Shown: positions 10,443 through 22,578 of the stretch, one piece after another
Layout of the letters: each line of letters opens with the position of its first letter
Numbering within the stretch: the stretch's first letter is position 1
DNA from: Eonycteris spelaea
Taxonomy: Eukaryota > Chordata > Mammalia > Chiroptera > Pteropodidae
Length of the DNA: 64,000 nt
Direction of reading: 5' to 3'
Assembly: GCA_003508835.1 (NCBI GenBank)
Contig: PUFA01000003.1
Coordinates: 21,027,501 to 21,091,500 of the forward strand
The notes under the pieces: generated by a model
The model's input: only the letters and a program-made list of their open reading frames with translations
Told to the model about the DNA's origin: nothing
Databases searched by the model: none
Position numbers and translations under genes: made by a program

Positions 10443-13400
10443 ATAATCCAAGGTACTGACTTTAGCCGGGTTGCAGCTTCTCAAACTGTCTGCATAATAC
10501 TTAAGAATGAACTATTTTCCAAACCAAAAACCAGGGCGTCAGTCTGATAAAGAACACCCTTCCCTAACTGTACATTCATATTTAAAAAATACATTTTGAC
10601 TTATAAACTAAACATATAAAATTAAAATCGTGCTTGGTTACTCACACATCTTGAACAAAAACAATGATTTAAAATTCAGTTTTTTGGAAATTCTAGTTTA
10701 TAGGACCTTCTTGCAAAGCTAAGCTCATAAATGTTGGCAAATGTCAGTTATTGTTTCTTTACCTTATTTTACCCTGGATAGACCCAACTAGAGAGATGGT
10801 GTTAAATAACAGTGTGTTTGTAAAACAAAGTGAGACAGAGGTTTGGCAAAATGTCTATTTGATTTGAAACAAGTAGACCAGAAAATACACAGTTTAAAAA
10901 CACCTCCTGATTCAAGTATTATTCAGACTGACTTTCTACACTAACCAAATTGTTTAAAGTCTGTTGTTTGTTATCGTGTCAAAACAGCCAAAGCATCTGA
11001 TACATTATTCTATTCTAGTCCTTCATGACTCCCAGTGTATATATATTACAAAACTGAATTCGATCTGACAGTTTCCATCGCTCTTTCCTATGTAATGATA
11101 ATATTGTTGGAACTCTAGAAGCAACACCAACAATGAAATTAAATAATTTCAAGGTTTCTTGCTGAGGAATTCTAAGGCGCTACCGAAAAGTGCCGGGAAA
11201 GGCAAAGCAGAATGCACCCAAATGCTTCGCACGTCTTGACAGTTTAATAGTGGTTAAAAACACAAGTCAAATCACATTTATTTCTTCTTATATATTATAA
11301 ATGGACCCACAAAAATGGCAAACAAATCTACACAGCTTCCCCTTATATAAGTGCATGCTTAAATTTGTTTCTTTTTGCGTTTTTGAGCTTTCCCACATAT
11401 ACAAATACCTGTAGTATCCAAATATGCTGTTCTGCTCATTTGGAAGAGCTGCCTGATGGTTTCCCCTCCGGCATTTTGAATAACTGCGAGCTGAAGATGC
11501 CAAATAACTCTCGGGTCTGTGCAAGTTAATATTTCTGTCCAGTTCCTAGTAAAATACAGCTGAAATCTCACCAGAAGATGTAGTCTATCATCTGACATGC
11601 ACTCGATTGTGATAATGGAACGCTGCCTGCCCCATCCCTAACTGTTGGAGCTGAGATCCATGTAGAATAATTTTCGGCATTCTGGTTTCCCCCAATTTTT
11701 TCACTGCATATGAATTAAAAATTGTTTTGTTCAATGATGTGAGGTAAAGACTCGATATAGTTAAAGTGAATTTGGTGGCAAAATACACTCAAGTGTTCAT
11801 CATGTTAATAACTTGCTTTCCAGTTTCTTCCTCTCCCTTTCCTCCCCGCCCCCAAGAGATCTGATGCGAGCGTCAGTCCTGATCTTCCTTTCTGCCTCAC
11901 ACCTGGATTTAAATTCCCTTTCTTTATATCCTTAAGGAGTCCAGTTTTCTTCACAGAAATATCCTCCTACAGAGTTCCATAGTTACATTAGAATACGGGC
12001 CATTAATTTCTCTGTTGACTTTAATTTCTCTTGAGTATCAGATCTTTGGCAAACGTATAAAACTTCACTGACAGACTAAGACAAAAAGACAACAAGTTCA
12101 GCTCAGAAATAATTTGTATAAAGAGATGGATCAGCGTAGCAGTGCGGCATTTGGTCCTCTACACCTGAATATTGTTAGCCCAGCTGCACAAAGTAGTATC
12201 TGCCCAGGCTCCAAAAGATATTTAATAAGGTCTGCTGCACCTTTTGATTAATTTCCTGTTGAACTTTTCTGGAAGGAAGACGAGGTTGATATAGGGATTC
12301 ACTCACTACCTTTGTTTCCTGAGGACTTTCTTCATTTCGGGGTTGCAAAGTAGGATGTTTTGGAGAGATGAGTCTCTGGATCCATCTCATGCTGCACACA
12401 AAGGAGGAAAGGGCTGCCTTTGTGAAGACCAGAGTCTCCCCACCTCCAGCTGAGGGCTCATAGAAATTCCTAACAAATAGCCATGGAAGCCTGGCATGTT
12501 AAGGTAAACACATCCAGTTAAATGTCTTATCCCAGTGTATTGACAAAAGAGGTGTAAAATAAATATCAAATAATCAACCTGGCATTTAAGCTTAAATTGC
12601 TTTGTGAAAGCTCTTTACATTGCTGACTTTACTGCTATTTTATTATTCTCATAGTTTGGTGTAATTTTAGGCAGCGTATCACAAGACATCTGCACACACA
12701 GGACCGTTTCCTCAGTTTTATATATTCAGGGATGTATCAGGGCACCTGGACCCTAGGGAATTTGGGGCCTGGGAAAAGTGAGTGGGAGTATTCTGTGGGA
12801 TATTACTCGATCTGTTAAAGGATTCTCTCTGTTCTTCCGGAGCATTTTCAGCAGAGGTGATGTTGTCTTTGAGGGGAAGAAAATTGATTCTTGAGGATTA
12901 AAAAACCCTTAGATATTACAATAGTTTGTGGCCTCCCAAAGCTCAACTGAAACCAACAAAATCATAGCGCTTCATACTTAATTTCTCTCCTTAGGAATAA
13001 ATTTAACTTAAAATTAAAATGTATTAATTTAAATTAATTTTAAATTCAACTTATTTTTTTCTCCTTAAGGGGACAATAATGGGCAAAAAGAGGCCAAGGA
13101 ACACTGCTGTAGTGCAAATATTTCTCTGTGGCTTTGGAAACCACCCATGATAAGCAGATGTGTACTCTTTTGTTATCTTTGTGAGATAAAACCAACACTA
13201 AAAAATATTCCCTACTGTGGCTCTTTTAAGATGAATTCTTGGGAAAAGAATCGGAATCTGCAGATGCCGGGAACAGACAACAAATGCTACACCAGCCCCG
13301 AATCTCCTCCCTGTACCTGTCTACCTAACTCCCCACCATATTCCCCCAAATATTCCTTCTCTTTTATGTGTTCGCTTTCTCCAAATGACCAGTAAGGGCC

Positions 13401-13720
13401 AGGCCGTAAGAGTCAACGAGTCCTAATTTGGGCCAACTGTAAATTTCTTATGTTTTCTTTTTCTTCCTTGGAGATGTTTATATGATTCCTTCCAGTAAAG
13501 ATATACTTTCTGGAGGCAGCTGCCTCTCTCCCTGGCATGGTGGCATGGAGCTAATCTGCACTTAACATTGGAAAATGTTCAGATAACTCCAGTAACCCCA
13601 GGGGCCCATTGTGACCTCCATTCATGTACTCATTTCCTGCCAGGGCACCCATACCCAATGATATTTAAGTCGGGACTCACCTGGTCATCTCATTTGAGTC
13701 CCTCAGGGAGAGGGTGAGGC
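10443..13720. other. Long stretch without recognised repeats
   Basis: I recognise no repeat family over most of this 3.3 kb. The part at 11040-12570 has several short minus-strand frames (66-79 codons) that overlap out of frame around 11588-11598, plus a few CpG-bearing words such as GGCGCTACCGAAAAGTGCCG near 11174. A minus-strand AATAAA-type motif sits near 11275. This could be unique DNA, a conserved noncoding element or a transcript end. No exon can be defined by eye. Confidence 0.4.
13024..13037. repeat. AT-only palindrome
   Basis: The 14 bases TTAATTTAAATTAA are a perfect palindrome inside an almost pure A/T stretch (about 12999-13060). This may only reflect base composition. Confidence 0.8.
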
Positions 13721-13764
13721 TAAGAGATACTATCTTTTCTTGATAAAGAACAACAACAATATTG

Positions 13765-13830
13765 GTTGAAATAGACCTAGTGACTTATCCAAGATCACAC
13801 AGCTAATAAATACCAGGGTGAAGACAGCCC
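13765..13830 (-). mobile_element. MIR core fragment, reversed
   Basis: GTGACTTATCCAAGATCACA followed by CAGCTAATAAATACCAG is the reverse complement of the conserved MIR core (…GCTGTGTGACCTTGGGCAAG…). Only the core is preserved. Confidence 0.7.
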
Positions 13831-13839
13831 CCTCCCCAA

Positions 13840-13945
13840 CCACAGGGCGGGAACTGTATTTTTTACTCACTATCATATCCTTAGAGCCTAGCACAGGGCC
13901 TGGCACACAGTAGGAGTTCAGTCAATATTTGTTATGAATACATTT
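13840..13945 (+). mobile_element. L2/MIR 3' tail
   Basis: CCTAGCACAGGGCCTGGCAC, ACAGTAGGAGTTCAGTCAAT and ATTTGTTATGAATA give the diagnostic 3' end shared by L2 and MIR-type elements. It lies right after a reversed MIR core, so two insertions are adjacent. Confidence 0.7.
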
Positions 13946-14739
13946 CTCTGAGCTCAGGGCTATTAGATCATCAGTGCATTGCAGGAATTTTCCTAAAAAC
14001 TCAGGCCATTTATCTGGCCCATGGTTGATTTTATACTGTGGTAGCTATCTTTTCCATTTTAAAAGGTATAACACAACAGCCATAGTGACTTCTTTAAGCA
14101 CAAAGCTTACCCAGACTTCTGAGAAGTTTGCCCTGGAGTTCAAGGCAATCTTATTGTCTTCTGGGTTATATTGCATTTCAAATTCATTAAATGAAGTTAG
14201 TGTTAAAAGGCAAGATTTTATTGTTATTAAATTGTTATATTAGGAGGCCCAAATTATATACAGAGTTGAAGACACTCTCATTTCTGTTTTCAGTACAGTT
14301 TATACACAACACAAATATACTAAATAAGAATATGCTTATATTCTGGAAGATAGGAATGCCCAATAAAATTAAGTTCGCTTCATTTGAAATCAGTCATTTA
14401 TTATGAGAGAGGAGGAAGCTATAATGAATTGTCACAGATTTGGTACACAAACATTAACCAACTTTCCTCTGTCTTAGCTTATGATAGGGAAACGTGTTCT
14501 GGCTAGCTCAGTAGGTGTGGGGTAAAGAAATTTCCAGTCAAAGAAAATCAAGCATTCAGTCAGTCAGCTATGGGCAATGGAAAGTTAAAGATGGATTGAG
14601 AAAAAAATCTTGTCTTTGAGAAAATTATAGTAGATTAACGTAAGTAAAACATAACAATAATTAAGTTGCAAGATAGGAAGTGGGAAGTATAAAAGGCTAT
14701 TAAGTGTTTAGAGGAAGGATTATTTCTCCTTTTGGGGGT

Positions 14740-15070
14740 AGGGATGGGAGTGGGAGTGTCAAATACAACAGTGTGGAGGCAATATTTAGGTTAGGTCTTA
14801 AATTAAGGAGTAATCTAGGTATAAATATTAAAACTAGTGGAGAAAGAGTAATCCAGCCAGAGAATATTACCAATGTCATGGAAGCAGAAAAGTGAAGGTG
14901 TACGCAAGGGGACAAAACATATTTTAGTGTGACTGGTGCATGTGGTACTTGATTCTCAGGAATTGAGAAAGGCCCAGGAAGCTGTGGGAGTCAACAGATC
15001 AGGAAAGGCTGTGTAGATAATGGTGAAGAGTTTGAATTTTATTTTTTATGCAACAGAAAACAGATGTTCT
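14740..15070 (-). mobile_element. L2 fragment, reversed
   Basis: The plus strand shows antisense L2 blocks in order: AATATTTAGGTTAGGTCTTA, ATCCAGCCAGAGAATATTAC, GAGAAAGGCCCAGGAAG, and ATGGTGAAGAGTTTGAATTT. These match the antisense L2 3' region as remembered, with about a quarter of positions changed. The overlapping frames at 14700-14915 are shadows. Confidence 0.55.
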
Positions 15071-15079
15071 GTATCAAGA

Positions 15080-16480
15080 ATATCAAGAACATGACAATGA
15101 AAATGGTCAGAAACATGTAGAACCCGTTCTAAAGATTCAATAAAAAAATCTGAATGTAGTCAAAAGATTTATCTATAATAATATTTTTTCCCTAAATTAT
15201 AATAGCAAAAAGTCAAAAGAGCTTAAATGTCTGAAAATGCAAGAATGACGAAAGCATAATATTGTTATTACTAAATAGATGTTTTCCTAAAGGATTTTAG
15301 AGACAAGAATTCTTATGTTGCATTTAGAATAGCAGCACGACTTAGATATAAATTAAAGAGTATGTAAAAGATCTTTAATGAAGGATAAAAGGATTACCTG
15401 AATAAATAGAGAGAAATATCAAGTTCTTGTATTCAAGAGTTTGATATTATAAAAATGTCACTTCTTCTCTTATTCAACTATCAATCAATAAAATTCCAAT
15501 TAAAATTTCTAGAAAATTTTAATTAAACTTCACAAATGAGTCTAAAGTTCATCTAGAGGGGAAAAAGTGTAAGCAAAACTAAGTTTTAAAAAAGAATAAT
15601 ATGGACTCCCACACGGCTATGGATATTAGCTCAGTGAACATAGTAGGAGCCATAAAGAGACCAATGCTTACATGAAAATTTGGTATATGACAAAGCTAGG
15701 ATTTCAAAGCAGTGGGGGAAAACATACTGTACAATAAATAGGTCTGGGACAATTGAATATCCATTTACATGAAAACATAGTTTGCTGTGCCTAACACACA
15801 ATACTCAGAAAAATATTCCATACAGATTGAAGAACTTCACCTTTTAAAACCACCCGCTATAAAAGCAGTAGAAGAAATATAGATGTAAAAAGCAACAAGG
15901 AATTCCTCAAAAAAGTGAAACAGAATTATGGTATGACTCAGAAATTCCACTCCTGGGTTACCCAAGAAATTGAATGGATGCAGCCAGGTGCTTGCATGCT
16001 GATGCTCACAGCAGCACTATTTACAGTAACCCAAAGGTGGAAACAACCCAGATGTTCATCAACAAATTATTGGCTAAACAAAGTGTAATAGAGACACAAC
16101 ACATATTCAGCCTTAAACAGGAAAGGAATTTCGACGTATGCCACTGTATGGGTTAACCTTGAAGGCATTATGCTAAGTGGAATAAGGCAGTCACAAAAGG
16201 ACAAATACTGTGTGAGCCCACTTATGTTAGGCATCTCGAATCGCCAAATTTATGGAGATAGAAAATAGAATGTGGTTTCCAGGGGCTGGCAGAGGAAAGA
16301 GGAATGAGGAGTTATTATTAATTAGGTACAGAGTTTCAGGTTGTGATTTCTGGAAAGTTCTGGAAATAGTTGTGATGGTAGCACAGTATTGTGAATGTAC
16401 TTAATGCCACTGAATTGTGGCATTTAAAAGTTAAAATGGTAAATTTTATGTTATATATTTTAGCACAATAGAATTGAAAA
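15080..16480 (+). mobile_element. LINE-1 3' end (ORF2 end plus 3' UTR, L1MA/L1MB-like)
   Basis: The plus strand carries the late ORF2 and 3' UTR sequence of an old L1. Markers in order are AAATTCCACTCCTGGGTTAC, CAAAGGTGGAAACAACCCAG, GCATTATGCTAAGTGGAATA, TTTCCAGGGGCTGGCAGAGG, CTTAATGCCACTGAATTGTG and a final TTTTAGCACAATAGAATTGA with a short A-tail. The reading frame is destroyed. The 5' limit is approximate: the first 150 bases are less certain. Confidence 0.85.
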
Positions 16481-18413
16481 AAATGAAGAACACCAGGGAG
16501 AAACTTAACCATGGAAAATTGGGACTGTGTGTCAGAAATGAACACTGTTTCATAGTACAAGGAATATTTGAGAGGCAGAAGGTTTTAGATCATTGAGAAT
16601 GAATACAAGTTGCTATTGTACAGAAATTAAAGATGACAATATAAAAGTCAGAAAAATAAAAAAAGCTATAGAAAAAAGTTTTCAAAGAGACAGTGTGCTT
16701 AAGTTTTTATAAACTGAAAACAATAATAGGGAGCAGATTTCCACTGAACGTTATCCATGTAAGATTTGCAAATAGGCATTACAAATTTCTTGTTTAATGA
16801 GGATTTCATTTTTTGGTCAAAAAATTGAGTCAGACAATTGTTCTAATTGAATTCATTACTTGAGTAGATCAGAAGCAATTCTTTAAACTTCATATTCTTC
16901 CCAGAATGAAGATTTAATTACAATCATGAAACCTCACTTGCATGCAAAAAGACTCACATACAATTACTGGACTGCAACAAAATGGCTGACTAAATAAGAT
17001 AGTATTCCACGAAGACAAGTAAATGCAGAAAATCGACAGAGATTGAGAACACTGCCGTGGTGTGCTTAACAAAGTGTAACGAGGACTTAGTGGTGTAATA
17101 TTTACTGAAAAAAAGAGAAAATTTTCTAAGTTCAGCAGAAATAATTTCAAAATTTAGTGCTAGAATGGCCAAACACATAAGATGGACTAAATAATTGTAA
17201 AAAAAAAAAATCACTATCTAGCATGGAGAATTCAATATATCATTATTGATTTAATAGATAATTAAGTGTGACAAAATACTATATGAAAAATTTAAAAACC
17301 ATATTGCTCAGTTCAGTCAGATTGCGGCAGGAACAAAAGTTGTATTAAACACTAAAGTTTATTGTATATATTGTTGAATAGAAGACAAAAACAAGGAGGT
17401 CAAAATGAGTAAATATTGCATTGTTTGACACCTGTTGCAGAAAGTACCTTTTAAAAAATTAACTGAAGAACTGAAACTCTTCTTTAGACTTTAGGCATTA
17501 ATTTCGGAGACAGAGACGGGCAGCCTGGGACAGTGGCACTGACGTGCTTAGTGAGGGATCGATGCACAAGCTAGACTTTTGTCTGACACATCCAGAGCCA
17601 GTCTTCGTGCCCAACTAAATTCTAACTGTGCATAGTCGAATTTATTAGTAGGAGGCATGGTCTCAACTGTGCCAATTACAAGCACATGTTTTGGGAACAT
17701 TTCAGGGATTAGGTATGACAAGGTCTGGACTAGTGTAAGATGGCATATTTTGAAGAAACTCCTATCAAATTTGATTTTGCAACCAGTCTCAGATAACATG
17801 ATGGGGAAGTGTGAAAGCAATTAGATTTAATTTAGATAGGATACGAGATGCATTCAAGAGTTAGGCTGAGCAGCAGAAGATTCTCAAATTGAGTGAAGTT
17901 TGAACTTTGGGCAAAAAAAGAAGTTGATATTGAATGTGTAACATGGTTGCTGTTTAGTGTGAACTGATGTTTGCAGAAAGTAACAAGAAACACAAAGGGA
18001 TCTAAGTTTAGCTACTTTAAAAGAATTAAAAGTATTTTCAAAACTTTTAGAGAAAACAATTTTTTCTACATAAATATGATGTGAGAAATGTGCAATAAAA
18101 ATAATATTGCAGTAAATAAAAGGAAATTAAAACAAGGAAACAAAAACATTTCAATGACCCTTAGGATCAAGATTTACGTATTAAATAATTTAAAAACTAA
18201 TTTCTATTGAGACTATTTCCCGAGCATTATAGCATAGACACAAATGAAGAAAGATATGAAAAAATTGAATAATGTAGTCATAGTTTTGGTTTTCATTATA
18301 AAATCTGAACATGATATATTTTAGGAACTTAAGAAACATAGCATGGATGTAGCATTGCTTTAAAAGATGGTGAAAAATCATAATATAAGTAGATTCGGTG
18401 CTATGTTTCTTGC
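16481..18413. other. Unassigned AT-rich stretch
   Basis: This roughly 1.9-kb AT-rich region has no recognised repeat. A 90-codon minus frame at 17548-17820 has a less biased composition than its neighbours but no domain I know. It could be an eroded DNA-transposon or retroelement interior. There are A-runs at 17199-17210 and elsewhere. Confidence 0.35.
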
Positions 18414-18997
18414 TGTTGAAGGGGATCAGAATATGCCACCCAAAACATGCCCCTTTGACAGAAGAATTATTTTGAACCGAAGACAATTAAGAAGCAGTAC
18501 ATGCAGGAGGAGTTCTCTGCCCTCCCCTCAAAGCAGGACATACATTTATCTCTGTGAAGGTGTCTATCTCTCTCCTCGCCTGCACTGAGAGGAAAACAAC
18601 GCTTATCCCTGGAAACAGAAAGTGAGCCCCGAGGTGGGGCCGCACAAACAATCTTGCTAAAGTAACCCCTTGTCTTCCTTTGTTTCCCCCTGATTTACTT
18701 TCCCACAGTTTATCACACCTAGATGTCCAAGACCGTTTTCCTTTGGTCTTGCTACTTCTCTACAATTTATTGCCCTTCGTTAAAGAAGCGTATCACCCCT
18801 CTCTCACTCCCAGCCTAACTGCTTCTTTGGGTCTTCAGTTCTTTTCTATGAAGGCCTCTGTGCAAGTGAAAGTTAAAATATTAACGTCAAATAAAAGTGG
18901 CATGCCTTTTCTCCTATCAATGTCCGCCTCTCAGTCGAATGTGATGGTCCCAGCCACAGCACCCAGGACGGTAGAGGAAAGTTTTTGTTCCCCTACA
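18414..18997 (+). mobile_element. Solo LTR of an ERV1 (gammaretrovirus-like) element, plus strand
   Basis: The LTR runs from TGTTGAAGGGGATCAGAATA to a CGGTAGAGGAAAG..CCCTACA end, with TG...CA limits and 584 bp. Inside are a GAATTATTTTGAACCGAAGA block and an AATAAA signal (18890-18895) near the U3-R/U5 side. The end blocks are shared with the reversed LTR at 9627-10162. No viral coding sequence adjoins it. The 184-codon plus frame at 18680-19234 starts inside the LTR and runs out of it, so it is not a gene. Confidence 0.8.
18890..18895 (+). promoter_or_regulatory. Polyadenylation signal of the ERV1 LTR
   Basis: The canonical AATAAA lies in the 3' third of the LTR, where retroviral R regions carry it. 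Whether it is still used is unknown. Confidence 0.55.
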
Positions 18998-19445
18998 CTG
19001 TGCTTATTCTTTGATGTCCGTGTCAGTTGTAAAGTTATTGTCTGCCAGTTCCAAATCTACTCTTTGGAATTTGGCTTCTTGATGCTGGAGCTGGGAAGGC
19101 GGGGCGGGGAGAAAGGACGTGCACCTGCCTGTTTGCTTCCTCTTCCTGTGACGGTCACTGCACTCTGCAGCGGCACGTCCTCCCAGATGAAGCCAGTGTG
19201 CACTTTTCCAGCACCTGGAGAAGCAGCCTCCTGATGCCCCATCTCTGATACCCAGCACCAGCCATCTGCTGCCCCCTCTTTTGCGACCTGGGTCCCAGGG
19301 TCTTGGGGCCTTTTTCGACTTCCTATGTCATTATAATTCCAAACTCTTCCTTTTGTTTTCCTCAAGACCGAGGGGCAGTAGCCGTTTCCTATACAAGTCA
19401 CCTCCGTGATACCTTAGAGTTCTCTGAAAATATTTTATATATTTA
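18998..19445. other. GC-richer unassigned segment
   Basis: The segment follows the LTR and has overlapping minus frames of 84 and 114 codons (19004-19401) with no recognised domain. A pyrimidine-rich tail leads into the reversed L1. Confidence 0.4.
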
Positions 19446-19449
19446 AAAA

Positions 19450-19860
19450 ATTCAAATGAAAGCAATTGTGGTAAAATATACATATAAAATTTACATTCTT
19501 AACTATTTCAAAGTGTACATTTCAGTAGTGTTAAGCACATTTACTTGTTGTGCAGCTAATCTTCCAAACTCTTCATTTTGCAAAACTGAAACTTTACCCA
19601 TTAAACGATAACTCCCCTCTCGCCCAAGTCCTGCCACTCCATTCTACCTCTATGAATCTGACTACCCTAAGTACCTCATGTAAGAAGAATCATACAGTGT
19701 TGTCCTTTTGTGACTGGCTTAGCATAATGTCCTCAAGGTTCATCCATGTGGTAACAAGTGCCAGCATTTCCTTCCTTTTTAAGGACAAAACTACTGTTCT
19801 ATTGCATGTACAGACCACATTTTGTTTATTCTTTCATCTATCCATACACACGAGTTAAAG
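19450..19860 (-). mobile_element. L1 3' UTR/ORF2 end, reversed
   Basis: The plus strand reads the antisense L1 3' end: TTTCAAAGTGTACATTTCAG, GTTGTGCAGCTAATCTTCC, GACTGGCTTAGCATAATGTC, and CTCAAGGTTCATCCATGTGG. The overlapping 102-codon frame is an antisense shadow. Confidence 0.8.
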
Positions 19861-21230
19861 TTCTCTTTACTTTTTCAATTGTCTTTAAACATTCTTTCTA
19901 TCTAGTTAGCCATTCTTCATATTAAATTCTCTGTTCAAATAAATGGTATGATTTCTGCTTTTTGACTGAAATCTGACTGATAAGATGGTCAATGATTTTG
20001 AAAATTTATCTTTCATGTTTTACTGAGGGTAGGTAGTCTGTGACTGGGGCCACTTGTGTAGGGAAACTGTTTTCTGGGTATCGGACCTCTTGTCTCTGGG
20101 GAGACCAACCTGCTTCACATATAGATGGCTTCAGAATCAGAAGACCCAATTCACACTGTTTGCATGAATTTAGCAAGAGAACTGATACTAGAATGTGCTG
20201 TTTCCTGCTCGTTCTTCTTCCTGCCGCATTCCTTGTGGTCCTTCAGGGATGTCTGTAGATCTGTCTTTCCCTCTACCTCCAATCCTGGCACCAGGAGCCC
20301 TTCCCAGACAGACTGGCCAGTGCTCAGCCCTGTTCTAAAAACATCTCTGCTTGCTCTTAGAATTTGTGGACATTGGGCTGGTTTGGCTTCTAGGATTTCT
20401 CTGATTTCTGCAGTAGCTTTCTCCTGGCCTGCGTTTTTAGATGTTTGTTTACTTCTTTGCCAAGTGATATTTATACTTTCTGTTTTGCAGGAAATCTCTA
20501 ATCTTTCGATGCCATACCTTTTGGTTTGTTAACATTATATGTGTTTATTCTTTAAAATAGTATATTTTCCCCTTGTCCAGGGATTTTGAATTAGAGTGGA
20601 AATGTTCTTAGCTCATTATTTTAATACATTATTCTATATACTTTTTTATAATTGTTTTTTACCCCCCTAAAGTTTCTATAAATAGGTTTTACTTTTATAA
20701 TCAGGAAGAAAAAAGAAAGCTAGATTCTCCTGAAGATTCTGTTACTTTCCTTCTAAATATTAATCACTCAGGGACATAAACTTTTAGTTACTTCAGAAGG
20801 AAACATAGCTATTATAATTCATGAAATCTTTAGAGGCAACACACTGCAACTTAATTTTTATATGGTGTTTAATTCATTTCATAATTGTATGGATAAATAA
20901 TGTATGAAAATGAAATGGCAATTATAATCATCATATCAGTGGAAATATTCTCAAAGTCATATGAATCAATTCAAGGCTGACAGGAATTTATTGTTATTAA
21001 AAAAAATTCTTGCTTACCTAGATATCTTTTAATATTTGGGTTCTGAATCTGCAGGGATTTTCAGGGAACCAAAGTAAAATAAAAATCCCCCATGAAATAA
21101 ACTGAGAGTGAATGAGGTGTTTGCAAAAGTAACATGTAAATCTTGCAAATATTCATTTGCAAATGCAACATGTAGGTATTATGGAGACATTCGGGATTCC
21201 TCATGCACAAGGGCTCGTAAATAAATGATA
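19861..21230. other. Unassigned DNA with a small periodic block
   Basis: No repeat family or gene is recognised. The overlapping plus frames at 20040-20532 (72 and 135 codons) have no domain. A 19-bp direct repeat (17/19 identical, period 36) at 21120-21174 surrounds a CATTTGCAAATG palindrome. Confidence 0.4.
21120..21174. repeat. Short direct repeat with octamer-like palindrome
   Basis: TTTGCAAAAGTAACATGTA (21120-21138) recurs as TTTGCAAATGCAACATGTA (21156-21174). CATTTGCAAATG at 21154-21165 is a perfect 12-bp palindrome resembling two overlapped half-octamers. Function is not shown. Confidence 0.8.
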
Positions 21231-21234
21231 CTCA

Positions 21235-21490
21235 TTTCCTTGACAATGCTTACTGAATACCTACCTCACGTCCAGTATTGTTCTCATGCTGGGGTTACAA
21301 TGAATAAACAAAATAGACATATTCCTGCTCCCTGTGGAACTTCTATTCCTGTGTGGGAATAGATGCGTAGATAGGCAATTGCCATCTGGTGTGCCAAATA
21401 ATAGGGTGAGATAACTCCAGGGAGCTAAAAAGCACAGAGGAGGGACACTTCATTTAGTCACGAGTATCAGGTAATAGTAGACTGTGACAT
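21235..21490 (-). mobile_element. L2 3' end, reversed
   Basis: GCTTACTGAATACCTACCTC, CCAGTATTGTTCTCATGCTG, GGGGTTACAATGAATAAACA, and CTGTGGAACTTCTATTCC are the antisense of the L2 3' end in the correct order. Confidence 0.7.
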
Positions 21491-22379
21491 AAAGAACTAA
21501 TAAAGAAGCTGATGAAAGAGCATTGAAAACTTAACAGAGGCGTGTTCCCTTTTTTTTGGGCTCTGTGTACTCTGCCCGGTGTCCTATAGCAGATCAGGGA
21601 TGGAAATATTTTTTTCAGTTATTGGTTAGATGCTTTTACGCATCATTCTTTTCTTGGTTCCATTGGATTTCTTTAGTGGGAGCAAAGGAGGAAAAGTATT
21701 AGAAGAAGAAGTTTGAGTGTGTGGTTTTCATCTGGCTATATGAGCTGAGACTTCTCAGCCCAAGGCCAAAGCCTAGCTCATATTAAAAATCCTCTCCCAG
21801 TAAGTACCAGGTGAGCTCTTGTTTAGAATTTAGAATATCTATTTTAGTTTAGAGTTTAGTTTTATATAAGTTTTAAAACATCCTTTTGGGCACATCATCC
21901 TTGCTAGTCATAAAAAGGTGTTTTAAGTTTTTTGATTTGGAACAATTTTGCCTCATAAAGAAGCATCCTGCATTTACAAGATTTCATACTATCCCACCCA
22001 TCCATCATGTAATTTTTTTCCTCTGGCTTCTAGTGTCAGAAATGCTAATTGCCTCTAAACTCATCTTTAGATTCTTTTCTCTTAGTAACAAGTAGAATGT
22101 ATTCATTGCATCAATAAACCTGGAAGTAAACATTTGGAAATCACCTCATTTTGACTTAGAGAAAATGCTTCATCATCTAGTTTACTAGATACTCACCAAT
22201 GCCTCCTTGGGCTTAGGAGATAGAGAAGAAAAAGATTCATATTAGGTGAAAATAGCTTCATCCTAGGCAGAGTAGCAATTAGAATTTTTGTCTCCTTGCC
22301 ATCTGGGTTATTATTATCATTCATTTTTTGCCCTCTCTGTCCAAAAATTCCTTAATTCTGGTAGATTTTCCCTTACAGT

Positions 22380-22562
22380 TAATAATAATAGCTAACATTT
22401 ATTGTGAACCTATGGCTCTCAGGCATTTAACATACCCTTGCTCATTTAATTCTCAGAAAAATCCTGTGAGATAGATGCTGTGATCTCCATTTATAAATGA
22501 GGACACTGAGGCCCAGCCATGGTTTGAACCCAGAGAGTCTGACACCAGAGGCTGAGCTCTTC
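22380..22562 (-). mobile_element. MIR SINE, near complete, reversed
   Basis: TAATAATAGCTAACATTTAT starts the antisense MIR tail. TTTAATTCTCAGAAAAATCC, TTATAAATGAGGACACTGAG and GTTTGAACCCAGAGAGTCTG follow in order. The piece between GAGGCCCAG and GGTTTGAACCC is deleted relative to MIR. Confidence 0.8.
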
Positions 22563-22578
22563 GCGATTCCCTTCGCGA
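22561..22578. repeat. Twin TCGCGA motifs in a CpG-dense 30 bp
   Basis: TCGCGA occurs at 22561-22566 and again at 22573-22578, with a further CpG shortly after. This is unusual in a CpG-depleted mammalian background. Confidence 0.85.

Noticed and set aside
9627..18997. A complete provirus between the two ERV1 LTRs
   Set aside because: The LTRs are in opposite orientation, their middles differ, and no gag, pol or env similarity is seen between them; L1, L2 and MIR copies occupy the interval instead.
18680..19234. 184-codon plus ORF
   Set aside because: It begins inside an ERV1 LTR and runs into unrelated sequence; a chance frame.
21118..21140. GCAAAAGTAA motif, possible MADE1/mariner MITE
   Set aside because: The rest of the 80-bp MADE1 palindrome is absent.
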